NCBI GenBank assembly: GCA_965207165.1 | Contig: OZ242265.1 | Coordinates: forward strand, 4,154,001 to 4,218,000 | DNA: 64,000 nucleotides | Reading direction: 5' to 3' | From: JAAXHV01 sp965207165 | GTDB taxonomy: Bacteria > Pseudomonadota > Gammaproteobacteria > Eutrophobiales > Eutrophobiaceae | In this document: in pieces, positions 16,491 to 25,307 of the stretch | Layout of the letters: each line of letters starts with the position of its first letter | How positions within the stretch are numbered: position 1 is the first letter of the stretch | Notes under the pieces: generated by a model | What the model was told of the DNA's origin: nothing | The model's input: only the letters and a program-made list of their open reading frames with translations | The model's database searches: none | Program-made: the position numbers and the translations under genes

Positions 16491-16942
16491 GCTCGTGCGC
16501 CTGCAGGGGCACGTGGCTTGAAACGGGCTGCTCGATGTAGGGTGCAGCTGATAACAACATCGTGCCCAGGGGGGTACGTGGATTGATACTGGCTAAAATG
16601 CCCGGACTGGTTTATCCTGTGCGTGTCGCGCCACTGTGTGGACGCGCGGATTGAAACCGCATTGAGCAAGGGTATAGATTCCCATGCGGGTGTCGCTCCC
16701 CCACGGGGGTGCGCGGATTGAAACTCATCGCTTGACATAAGAAGTAAATCTTGATGCCTCGCGCCCCCGCGGGGGCGCGTGATTTGGCATTTGTCCCGGT
16801 TATCCCGTCACCCTGCGCGGTGTCTGCACGCCCACTCGGGCATGCCGGGATGAAACCGAAAAATGTCGATAGCACCGGTGATGATCTGCCTGACAAATGA
16901 AGTAACGCCGCCCGCGTGTACGGGCGCGCCGCGTGCGTAAGA
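16491..16942 (+). CRISPR. Decayed CRISPR array with type I-C-like repeats (six clear, one doubtful)
   Basis: Repeat-like units lie at 16492-16524, 16557-16589, 16625-16657, 16692-16724, 16758-16789 and 16824-16856, with a doubtful seventh at about 16902-16942. The best preserved (16692) has the type I-C form: GTCGC, a C-run/G-run hairpin, then GCGCGGATTGAAAC. Spacers are 32-35 bases. Repeats differ from one another at many positions while the hairpin and the 3' ATTGAAAC end remain partly visible, which is mutational decay rather than an active array. Orientation follows cas5c-cas8c-cas7c on the plus strand. Confidence 0.75.
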
Positions 16943-17259
16943 CGATTGTCCGATGACCCGTCCGTAGCGTCTTTTCAATAACGGTTGTTGTAACACTTGA
17001 CTGGCCGGGTACATCCACCCGCTAACCGGGTTGCCTGTTCTCAGGTAAATCGCCGCCCGCTTCTACCCTGATACGCCGGCTTCCAAATTCGCCTGCCCGA
17101 TCTGCTGCAACCGGGCTGTTCACCGCATAACGCCCGCATTCCAACGTGATAACGCCCGTCCCCTAGCTCGCTACGCGGCCGGTTTAATCATCTTTTTTCG
17201 GCTAAAGAAATTATTTTATTCCCTTGTATTCCCAGCAGGATTTTGTCCCGAAAAGTGCC
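16943..17259. other. Stretch between the CRISPR remnant and the secretion/pilus locus
   Basis: No gene recognised. AT-rich DNA from about 17185 leads into the promoter at 17260. Confidence 0.4.
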
Positions 17260-17288
17260 TTGACTCGTGTATTTTCGCTTCCTATACT
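17260..17288 (+). promoter_or_regulatory. Strong sigma70-like promoter of the pilin and secretion locus
   Basis: TTGACT (17260-17265), a 17-base spacer and TATACT (17283-17288) are close to consensus. The pilin start codon is at 17318, so transcripts would have a leader of about 23 bases that still includes an AGGA ribosome binding site. It is the best promoter visible for the locus, although a 565-base gap separates the pilin gene from virB2. Confidence 0.7.
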
Positions 17289-17317
17289 CAGCTGCACACC
17301 CACTACAGGAATGGACG

Positions 17318-17806
17318 ATGCACCCGTTAGCCATTACCTTCGGCCTGGCCATCAGCGCCGTTGCCGCCTATGTTGCCGTGACCACTGTCCTGCCGCTTGT
17401 GGCACAGTCTGAAGCCCAGGCCGCCATTGCGGAGATCAATACGCTGTCCGCGTCGCTGAAACAGGCGGAGCGCATCGGCACCACCCTGGCGGAACGTGAG
17501 AAGATCAAGAATCTCAGACCCCTGCTCAAGGGCTGGACCTGCAATGGTAGCGCCATCCCTGCCAGCGGCGGCACCGCGCCCTGCACGGCAGGCGGGGCCA
17601 ACCTCGACTCCAGCGCCGGCCAGAGCACTATCACGCTGAATGCCGATACGCCGAAAGGCGGGTTCATCATCACGCTGCAATCGAACGAAACCTGCCTGAA
17701 CGTCAAGAACGAGCTGACCAACACGCGCAGCACCTTGTTCGAGGTGGCCGGTGCCACCTCCTGTTCGACGTCGCAGCCGAACGCGGTCGACATCAACATA
17801 CTTTGA
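17318..17806 (+). CDS. Leaderless type IVb pilin-like protein
   Basis: The ATG at 17318 is set by the AGGA site 8 bases upstream and by homology of its start with that of the protein at 33411 (both open MHPL and then a hydrophobic stretch). The 162-residue protein has an N-terminal hydrophobic helix (LAITFGLAISAVAAYVAVTT), an amphipathic continuation (AQAAIAEINTLSASLKQAER) and a C-terminal globular part with cysteines (C-98 region, CTAGG, ETCLNV, TSCSTSQ) that could form the disulfide loop of type IVb pilins. It has no basic leader, Gly-1 or Glu5, so it cannot be a classical prepilin substrate. Its strong promoter suggests it is the major fibre subunit; this is inference. Confidence 0.6.
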   Translation: MHPLAITFGLAISAVAAYVAVTTVLPLVAQSEAQAAIAEINTLSASLKQAERIGTTLAEREKIKNLRPLLKGWTCNGSAIPASGGTAPCTAGGANLDSSAGQSTITLNADTPKGGFIITLQSNETCLNVKNELTNTRSTLFEVAGATSCSTSQPNAVDINIL

Positions 17807-18372
17807 GCGCTGAAAAACCGGGGAAACAAGACCATGGATATCCTCCTTGACCTTGGGAACCGAAATAAAAGAGCCGGCTTTGCCACCTCCTGCCGGCGGA
17901 GGAGACCAACTCACTTTTCACGAGTACACCCACTCAGGAAAATAAGTGTGACGCTGTTTATGATATAAGAAATCGGCAGATGATCAAGTCCCTTTTATCA
18001 AAATCTCTGCATGGTGCTGGCCACACAGTCAGGCTGTCACCCTCATATCTCTACGACGTCACCGTTTCCTGTCCACTGGCCGCCGTGTACACACCCCTCC
18101 TCAGCCGTAGTTCGTACACGGCGGCGGCCTGCGGATGAGCCCGGCGCGAGCACGGGCAAGCGGTCTGGCCCTGCCGCCCGGCACCCGGTTGAATCTGTCG
18201 GTGCGCAACAGACACCTGAACACGGTTCCAGCTGCCGCCTGGCTATCAACGGACGCTGCGCCGTGCCTGACCCCGGTCGTTCGAGGAACCTGCCCAGGCG
18301 GCACAAGCCCGGTCACATCAAGATCGTCTTTAACACCCGTTTCCCGGCGATCGCCACCGTCACCCCTGAGAT
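17807..18372. other. Gap between pilin gene and virB2, no recognisable gene
   Basis: Some 565 bases without an intact gene. Short frames on both strands show no family signal. A lytic transglycosylase (virB1/pilT) would be a natural occupant, but I could not find its motifs, so a loss is only a guess. Confidence 0.4.
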
Positions 18373-18672
18373 ATGTCCATGATAAAATCCAACTCACCGA
18401 CTATACCCGTCTTCACCTGCCTGACCATCACCCTGGTCTGCTCGCTGTACCCGGAGTCCGTATTCGCAGTGCCCAAGTTCGCCGAGATTGCCCAGGCAAT
18501 ACTTAATTTTCTGAATAACGACCTGTCCAGGACCCTTGCCACCATCGCCGTTATCTTCTTTGGTTACCTGTTGTTTACCGGCAGGATGGAGGTGGGGCGC
18601 GCCCTGACGCTGGCCGGCGGCATCGTGGTGGTGTTCGCCGCCGGCGCCATCGTCAGGTTCCTGCAGGGCTGA
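18373..18672 (+). CDS. virB2: VirB2-like conjugative pilin
   Basis: A 99-residue protein with a signal-like N-terminus (VFTCLTITLVCSLYPESVFA) and two hydrophobic helices separated by a short polar turn (TLATIAVIFFGYLLFTGRME and ALTLAGGIVVVFAAGAIV), the classical VirB2/TrbC architecture. It would be processed by signal peptidase and form the conjugative pilus or a channel element. The gene is followed by virB3 after 20 bases. The start could also be the ATG two codons later. Confidence 0.82.
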   Translation: MSMIKSNSPTIPVFTCLTITLVCSLYPESVFAVPKFAEIAQAILNFLNNDLSRTLATIAVIFFGYLLFTGRMEVGRALTLAGGIVVVFAAGAIVRFLQG

Positions 18673-18692
18673 TCCGGACGCCACTGCCGCCC

Positions 18693-18962
18693 ATGCGTAC
18701 CCTGGTCTTCAAGGGATTGCTGCGACCGCCCATGATGCTTGGCGTGCCGACCGCGTTCCTCATTCTGGAAAGTGTTGCCTGTTCGGGATTCATCATCTGG
18801 AACCACTTTGCCGGGCTCTTGTACCTGTTGCCGTTGCACCTGGGCGTCTGGTTCTTCTCGCTGGAAGACCCGTACCGGATCGATATCGTCATCCGCAGCA
18901 GGGTGATGATCCTGCCGCTGGCCAACAAGCGTTTCTGGGGACGCCAGTCCTATGCGCCCTGA
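18693..18962 (+). CDS. virB3: VirB3 inner-membrane protein
   Basis: The 89-residue protein begins MRTLVFKGLLRPPMMLGVP, the classic VirB3 opening (FKG-x-TRP-x-x-x-x-GVP), followed by two membrane spans (AFLILESVACSGFIIW and GLLYLLPLHLGVWFFSLED). VirB3 assists VirB4 in pilus assembly at the inner membrane. It overlaps virB4 by 11 bases, so the two are co-translated, in line with their known partnership. Confidence 0.88.
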   Translation: MRTLVFKGLLRPPMMLGVPTAFLILESVACSGFIIWNHFAGLLYLLPLHLGVWFFSLEDPYRIDIVIRSRVMILPLANKRFWGRQSYAP

Positions 18963-21354
18963 TGCGCGCGAGCGCCTGGTGATGCCGGTGCAGCGGGAGG
19001 CTGCCTGTGCCTCCCTCATTCCCTACAGCGCCTGTATCGGCCCTCGGATCCTGGCCACCTACGGCAACGATCTGGTCGGTTTTATCCGGCTGGACGGCAT
19101 GGAGACCGACCACCTCGGCGCCGGCGAGATCGAACACCTGTTCCAGCGCCGCAACTAGCTCCTGGTCAGCACCGTGCGGCCCGACCTCGCAGTCCACTTC
19201 CTCACCGTCAAGCGGCGTTGCCCGGGCACCGGCGGGCAGACGCCCGCACGGACCGGCGGCAACTTCTTCGATGCGCTCCTGTCCCGCCACGGTGAGGACG
19301 TGGCCGGACGGCGCTTTGTGATAGAACACTACCTGGTCCTGATCCGGTCCCGGCCCATCAGCCTCAAGCTGCGCATGGCCGATTTTTTCACCGGCCTCAA
19401 TCCTAAGCGCATCCTCAGCAGCGATGAAGCGGACCAGGACAGGGAAACCTTTGAACATCTTCTCGATAGTGTCTGCGTCCAGTTCAGCGATCACAAGCCG
19501 CGGGTCCTGGCCATCGTGCCGGGACCGAATCCGGGCCAGTACATCGCCGAACACCTGTCCCTGATCAGCTATCTGGTCAACCACGATGGTGCGCCGCGCC
19601 CGCTGGGCGACACCATCGAGCTCAACCGTCAGATAGCCAACGCCCGCCTCACCTTCACCAACAGCGGCACCGGTAGTATCGGCAAACACCTGTTCGCGGC
19701 CAAGGCGGTCAAGGTGTTTCCCCAGCACCTCGAAAACGGCTGTCTCGACGACCTCTTGTTCCTGCCCTGTGAGCTGGTCCTCTCCGTCAGCTTCCGCTTC
19801 CAGTTGCAAACCCAGGCCGTGGCGCAGATAGAGCGCCAGATACGCGTGCTCACCCTGTCAAAGGACGCCGCCGTCAGCCAGGTGGACGAATTGGCCCTGG
19901 CCAGGGACGAGATCGCCTCGGGCAACATCAGTATCGGCGAGTCCAGTTTCCACCTGATTCACTACGCCCCGGATCCCGATGCCCTGGAAAACCAGTCCCA
20001 GGCCATCGACAGGCTGTTTGATCGCGCCGGCCTGGTCCCGACCGACGACGATATCGCCCTGCAGAATAAGTACCTCGCCACCCTGCCGGGCAACTGGGGG
20101 TATCGCACCCGCACCTACACCGGCCTGCACAGCGGCAACATCGCGGCCCTGTTTACCCTGCGCAGCCAGCCCCCGGGACGGCAGGCCGGCCACTGGTGCG
20201 ACCGTCCCCTGACGACCATGCTGACCCGCGCCCACACCGCGTACGGCCTTGACCTGCACGTGGAAGATCTCGGCAACACCATCATCACCGGCCAGTCCGG
20301 CTCCGGCAAGACCGTCCTGATCTGCTACCTGGCCGCGTGCTGCGTTCGCGCCGGCGCCCGCGTGGTGTTCATCGACAAGGATCGCGGCGCCGAGATCTTC
20401 GTACGCGCCGGCGCCGGGGCCTACCACACCATCGAACCCGGCACGCCGACCCGGTTCAACCCATTTGCCCAGACCGACACCCGTGAGAACATCGAGTTCA
20501 CCGCCACGCTTATCCAGGACATCATCAGGGCCAATACCGAGCGCCTGACCCCGGCACAGATCGAACAGATCCACGACTCCGTGATCCACGTGTTTGGCCT
20601 GCCGCGTAACGAGCGTCGGCTGGCGTCCCTGGTCCACTTCCTGTCAAGGCAGTCCCAGTCCGAACTGTACCATGCCCTGACACCCTGGATCGGGGAAGGC
20701 CAGCATGCCTGGCTGTTCGACCACAACGCCCCGATCAACATCACGCAGCACCCCATCAGCGGCTTTGACATGACCCATATCCTGGACAACCGCCACCTCA
20801 GATCGTTTGCCCTGCGCTGGCTGATCCACCAGATCGACGGTCTGCTGGACGGCAGCCCGCTGGTCATCGTCATCGACGAAGGCTGGCGCACCCTAGATGA
20901 CACCGCGTTCGCCGCGCAGATCAAGAACTTCGCCAAGACCATCCGCAAGCGCAACGGCCTGATCATCTTCGGCAGCAACAACCCTATGGACCTCACCCGC
21001 ACCGAAGCCGGCCGGGAGCTGATCGTCCAGTCCCCGACCACCATCTTCACCGCCAATCCCGCCGGGTCCGCCGGGGATTACGACCACTACCGGCTCAATG
21101 AGCGCCAGATCGGTCAAATCCTGGCGCTGGCGCCCGGTTCCCGGGAATTGATCCTGGTGCAACGGGACCACAGCGTACACCTCAATTTCGACCTGTCTGC
21201 CTGTCCGGCGCTCATCAAGGTGCTCTCGGGACGCACCGACACCCTCCATGAAATGCACCGGCTCATCAAGCAGCATGGCCCGGCGCCGTCACAATGGCTC
21301 GGGCATTTCCATCCCGACCTGTCCGGCCTTACCGGGAGCGGCCCATGCGGCTGA
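18952..21354 (+). CDS. virB4: VirB4 ATPase, interrupted by an in-frame amber codon
   Basis: VirB4 is the hexameric AAA-type ATPase that drives pilus biogenesis and substrate transfer. The frame starts with ATG at 18952, overlapping virB3, and gives MRPDARERLVMPVQREA, but a TAG stands at 19156-19158; the same frame then continues without a break to 21354. The last 700 codons hold everything essential: Walker A GQSGSGKT (about residue 447) and Walker B LVIVIDEGW (about 637) with IFGSNNP following. If the stop is real, translation must restart (for example at the in-frame codon at 19174) or read through amber; the product would then lack the VirB3-interacting N-terminus. A sequencing error is the main alternative. 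Confidence 0.87.
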
Positions 21355-22103
21355 AACACACCGCCATCCTCGTCTGCCTGTGCCTGCCCGTCGGCATCAT
21401 GAGCGCCTTTGCCATCAGCGCCCTGACTGCGGTGAAGGATGCCGTGGCCCGCTCCGAGCTGATCAGGCAGACCAAACTCCTCAACACCCAGATCGGCACG
21501 CTGCGGGATCACCTGGACACGGCCAGAACCCACGCCAGCATTGCCAGGACCACCCTTGACGTTCTCCGCGGCAAACGCAGCATCTGGGACGTGTTCCACT
21601 ATCGCGACATCCTGGGTTGGGAGTCCGAACACCTGGTGTGGAACTTAAGCGGCCTGTATTACGACATCGAGAATATCGATGAGATACCCGACTATTACGG
21701 CCACCTCTGGCCCGCCTACGAACGCGTGATCGACGATTACCGCGGGTTCAGGCAGGACGTCGCCAGGATGACGCTCACCGAACGCCGGGACAGGCTCGCA
21801 CAGCTGGAAACCAAGAGCATCGAGTCACCGGCCGTGATTATCACCCAGACCCATGCCATCACCGAGTCTCTGGCGAACGGTGCGCGCGCCGAGATCAACA
21901 AACTGTCCGAGCAGTTGCAAACCGACCCCGACACCCTCTCGACCAACGATCTGCTGTTTATCATTGCCGCCAACGGCCTGATCGCCAACCGGGTTGCGTC
22001 CCACCACCTGCAGCTCTATGCGCTGATCGAGAACAAGGAGGCCGAGCTCAGGATTCTCCAGAACAAGATCAAGCTGGCCAAGTCCAAAACCCCGCCGCGA
22101 TGA
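21345..22103 (+). CDS. virB5: VirB5-position protein, coiled-coil minor pilus component
   Basis: I chose the ATG at 21345, which overlaps the virB4 end by 10 bases and gives a good signal sequence or anchor (LKHTAILVCLCLPVGIMSAF). The rest is almost wholly helical, with long heptad-like stretches (IRQTKLLNTQIGTLRDHLDT near the start, IENKEAELRILQNKIKLAKS at the end), as in VirB5/TrbJ proteins, which sit at the pilus tip or in the periplasm. Sequence similarity to the family is weak; the call depends on order (between virB4 and virB6) and on architecture. Confidence 0.65.
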   Translation: MRLKHTAILVCLCLPVGIMSAFAISALTAVKDAVARSELIRQTKLLNTQIGTLRDHLDTARTHASIARTTLDVLRGKRSIWDVFHYRDILGWESEHLVWNLSGLYYDIENIDEIPDYYGHLWPAYERVIDDYRGFRQDVARMTLTERRDRLAQLETKSIESPAVIITQTHAITESLANGARAEINKLSEQLQTDPDTLSTNDLLFIIAANGLIANRVASHHLQLYALIENKEAELRILQNKIKLAKSKTPPR

Positions 22104-23371
22104 ACAGCCTTCCCGCCCTGATGATCCCCGCAGACACCGGCAATCCGTGCGAGACTCTCTGGCAGGGCGTGTTCTCCGCGGATTTCCGGCCGGTGACCTG
22201 CCTCACCCACCACATCGACACGGTAATCGGCGAGGTGGCCGGCGGGGCCAGCGGGCGCGTCGCCGCGACCCTCGGCACCACCCTGACGACCCTGGCGACC
22301 ATCGCCATCATCCTCATCGGCTACGGCATGCTGTTCGGCAAGAACGAGTTGACGGGGCTCTACAACCCGTTCAAGGCCATCGTTGCCATTGTCGCCGCGG
22401 CGGTGATCATCAACAACTTCGAGGGCGTCCTCTACAACCCGATCCACACCCTGGTCATGGAGGTGCCGGTGCGGATCGTCGAGGCCGTTGACCTCCCCGC
22501 CAGCCGGGCCGAGGCCAGGGTAAGCGCCACGGCCACCTCGGAGCAGGACAAGCTCGCCGGTCTCATTGACGTCGCCTTTGTCAACGGCCTGCAGTCCACG
22601 CTTGCCGTATTGACCGCGTCGGTCCCTGTCATCGGTCCCGGTGTGTTGCGCCTGTTCCTGGACGACCCCGAAGCCCTGGGCCTTGAGAACTGCACCGATC
22701 CGCCCCCGGAGGGCGAGGACAGGAACACCATCATGACCTGGCTCTGGGAGAAGTTTACCTACGTCATCAGCCTCGAGGCCGTGGGCGACACGCTGGCCGG
22801 ACTGGCCGAGCTGGCGTTCGGGCTGATCCTCGCCCTGATCGTGCTGTTCTCCGTGCTGACCTGGGCCACCTATGCCACGTCCCTGTACATCTCCAATTAC
22901 CTCAAACTGGTGCTGCTGCTGGTGCTCGCGCCGGTATTTCTGGGCTTTTTCATGTTTGCCCAGACCCGCGATATTACACAGAAATGGTGCCAGAATCTCA
23001 TCAGCTGCGCCCTCATCAACCTGATTCTGATGGGCATGGTCCGCATCTTCATGCTCATCATCGAATCCACCCAGGTAACCATCGCCAACCCGAACGGCTG
23101 CCATATCGATCCGTTCGCCGGGTCCATCGTGCTTGCGCTCATGTACCTCGTTCTCCTGGCCATGACCAAAAACATTCCCGTGATCGTCTCGGAACTGACC
23201 GGTTCGTCCGGACAGGGCGCCGGTGACGTCATCGGTAACACCATCCGTACGGCCGTTGCGGCCGGCACCGGCCTGACCGCCAAATACAGCCTGTGGAAGC
23301 GGCTCGGCGGCGCCATCAACCCGAACCGGACCACCCTCGGCGGCAGGGCCAACACCCCGGGCAAACCCTGA
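22100..23371 (+). CDS. virB6: VirB6/TrbL polytopic inner-membrane protein
   Basis: The 423-residue protein has six or more hydrophobic segments (TLTTLATIAIILIGYGMLFG, FKAIVAIVAAAVII, GLILALIVLFSVLTWATYA, LVLLLVLAPVFLGFFMFAQ, IVLALMYLVLLAMTKNIP). The block around APVFLGFFMFAQTRDITQKW is typical of VirB6. VirB6 contributes to the inner-membrane part of the substrate path. It shares 4 bases with virB5 (ATGA) and lies 14 bases before virB8; there is no room for a virB7 gene between them. Confidence 0.85.
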   Translation: MNSLPALMIPADTGNPCETLWQGVFSADFRPVTCLTHHIDTVIGEVAGGASGRVAATLGTTLTTLATIAIILIGYGMLFGKNELTGLYNPFKAIVAIVAAAVIINNFEGVLYNPIHTLVMEVPVRIVEAVDLPASRAEARVSATATSEQDKLAGLIDVAFVNGLQSTLAVLTASVPVIGPGVLRLFLDDPEALGLENCTDPPPEGEDRNTIMTWLWEKFTYVISLEAVGDTLAGLAELAFGLILALIVLFSVLTWATYATSLYISNYLKLVLLLVLAPVFLGFFMFAQTRDITQKWCQNLISCALINLILMGMVRIFMLIIESTQVTIANPNGCHIDPFAGSIVLALMYLVLLAMTKNIPVIVSELTGSSGQGAGDVIGNTIRTAVAAGTGLTAKYSLWKRLGGAINPNRTTLGGRANTPGKP

Positions 23372-23385
23372 TCGGAGTTGCCGCC

Positions 23386-24132
23386 GTGTCCATCGCCAAC
23401 GATCCGAAATACAAGGCCGCGTTCGGGCGCGCTGAGGACTTCCAGTATGCCATCCTCCCCGACATACGCCGCTCGCGCAGCGTCGCCTGGTGCATCGCCA
23501 GCTGCTCGGGCGCGCTCACCGCCCTGTCCCTGCTCGCGCTGTTATTCATAATCCCGCTGAAGGAACGCTACGCAGTTCCCATCCTGGTGGATCGCACCAC
23601 CGGCTATGCCCGCATCGTGCAGACCCCGCAGGACATGAACGGTCTGCGCCCCGACATCGTGCAGAACCTGGACCGCCACTGGATCCAGGAATACATCCAT
23701 GCGCGCGAGTCCTATCAGCCCGAACACCTCAAGTCCTACTACCGACGCGTGCGCCTGTTTTCCTGCCAGGCCGGCTTTGACTCGTTTGCCTGGAACTTCA
23801 ACCCTGGCAACGCACAAAACCACTACCGCATTTACGACGACACGCGCGTCGACGTGGTCATCAGGAAAATCCAGCCTGCCGGCACCGTCACCGACGCCGC
23901 GGGCATCGACTGGCGCAACTACAACGTGCAGATCGATCGAATCATCGTGCCGCCGGCCCGCTCGCGCCACAGCGCCGACCGCTACATCCCCTACGAGATC
24001 AACCTGTCCGTACGTTTTCGCGAGCTTGCGCTGGAGGAGTCACGCCTGCGGTTCAACCCGCTGGGGTTCACCGTGTGCCATTACGAACGCGATCAATACC
24101 TGGAACGACCGGAGGAGCAACCGCCTACATGA
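23386..24132 (+). CDS. virB8: VirB8 assembly factor
   Basis: I chose GTG at 23386, preceded by CGGAG at a suitable distance; this gives MSIANDPKYKAAFGRAEDFQ, as expected for VirB8. One membrane span follows (residues 34-56), then the periplasmic NTF2-like domain: VDRTTGYARIVQTPQDMNGL and, later, AWNFNPGNAQNHYRIYDDTR. VirB8 dimers nucleate assembly and link inner-membrane subunits to VirB9 and VirB10. The stop overlaps the virB9 start (ATGA). Length, 248 aa, is usual. Confidence 0.86.
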   Translation: MSIANDPKYKAAFGRAEDFQYAILPDIRRSRSVAWCIASCSGALTALSLLALLFIIPLKERYAVPILVDRTTGYARIVQTPQDMNGLRPDIVQNLDRHWIQEYIHARESYQPEHLKSYYRRVRLFSCQAGFDSFAWNFNPGNAQNHYRIYDDTRVDVVIRKIQPAGTVTDAAGIDWRNYNVQIDRIIVPPARSRHSADRYIPYEINLSVRFRELALEESRLRFNPLGFTVCHYERDQYLERPEEQPPT

Positions 24133-25307
24133 TACCTTACCTGCGCATGACCGCCATCGGCCTGCTGCTGGCGCTTCTCGCCGTCGCCACCCCGGCCCAG
24201 AGCCCGCTCGGCCAGCAGCCGCGTCCCGGCCCCGGCGACAGGCGCATCCGCACCCTGGTGTACCAGCCCGACACGGTGTTCGCCCTCATCACCCACTTCT
24301 ACATCGCCACCGCAATCCACTTCGGCGAAGATGAGAGCCTCCTGCCGCGCCCCATCATCGGCGGTGACCCCCTGGCCTGGGATATCCAGATCATCGCCGC
24401 CAACGCCATCTCGGTCAAGCCCATTGCCGAGAGTCCGGCGACCAATATGACCATCTACACCGACCGGCACGTCTATTACTTCGAACTGGATGTTGCCCGG
24501 AAACATGATCGTACCGACGCCACCTACGGAATCCACTTCGTGTACCCGTTTGCGGCCGCAAGGCGCGCCCGCCAGGGGGCCGCCAACCCCGATCCTGCGC
24601 CGGATGCGCGCCTCGTCAAGCAGCAGGAAGCGCTGATCAACAACTCCGTGCCGCTGGCCGACCTCTACAGTGACTACCGCATCAGCGGGGCCAGGGACAT
24701 CCGCCCGGTCAGCGTGTTCGATGACGGCCTGTTTACCTATTTCCGCTTTGCCCCCGGCGCTCGCACCCCGGCCATCTACGCCAGGGACGCCGACGGTCTG
24801 AAGAACGTCAACCACCACAGCAAGCGGGATTACCTGATCGTGCAACGCCTGGCTGACCGGTTCGAGCTGCGTCTGGGCCGCCACAAGGCGCAGGTAAGGC
24901 GCGTTATGCCCATCGCCCGGAAGGCGCGACCGCTGCCCGCGCCCGGTCTTGCTCTGCGCCCCGATGCTAGCGAACGCCCTGTCGGTACGTCCACCGGATT
25001 TCCGATCCTGCCCCGGCAGCGGCCCAAACCCGCGCCTGCTGCCCCGGAAACCATCCCGGCGCAAGCGGGCACCCCAGCTGCCACCGGCACCGTGACCGTT
25101 CCTCGGCCCGCGACGGTGTTGCGGCCGCCGCCCGATGATCCGGCACGCCACATCGGCATACTGCCCACGGAACGCTTCATCGAATACACCGGCCAGGCCC
25201 CCGCGATTCCCTGCGCCGGAGGCTACTGGGAACGCAGCCACCGGCCTGCAAACCCGGACCGTCTTCACTTCCTGCTGCGCTGCCCCGAGGCCGGCGTCGA
25301 TGAGTGA
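24129..25307 (+). CDS. virB9: VirB9 core-complex protein
   Basis: A signal peptide (MTAIGLLLALLAVATPAQS) starts a 392-residue periplasmic protein. The N-terminal domain of the family is visible as DRRIRTLVYQPDTVFAL ... GDPLAWDIQIIAANAISVKP and NMTIYTDRHVYYFEL. The C-terminal half contains DYRISGARDIRPVSVFDDG and FTYFRFAPGARTPAIYARDA, the part that in other systems binds VirB7 and the outer membrane. A proline-rich tail of about 110 residues then extends beyond the usual VirB9 length. It overlaps virB10 by 8 bases. Confidence 0.88.
   Translation: MIPYLRMTAIGLLLALLAVATPAQSPLGQQPRPGPGDRRIRTLVYQPDTVFALITHFYIATAIHFGEDESLLPRPIIGGDPLAWDIQIIAANAISVKPIAESPATNMTIYTDRHVYYFELDVARKHDRTDATYGIHFVYPFAAARRARQGAANPDPAPDARLVKQQEALINNSVPLADLYSDYRISGARDIRPVSVFDDGLFTYFRFAPGARTPAIYARDADGLKNVNHHSKRDYLIVQRLADRFELRLGRHKAQVRRVMPIARKARPLPAPGLALRPDASERPVGTSTGFPILPRQRPKPAPAAPETIPAQAGTPAATGTVTVPRPATVLRPPPDDPARHIGILPTERFIEYTGQAPAIPCAGGYWERSHRPANPDRLHFLLRCPEAGVDE

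Noticed and set aside
17807..18372. Possible lytic transglycosylase (virB1/pilT) between pilin and virB2
   Set aside because: No frame shows the catalytic Glu motif or other family signals.
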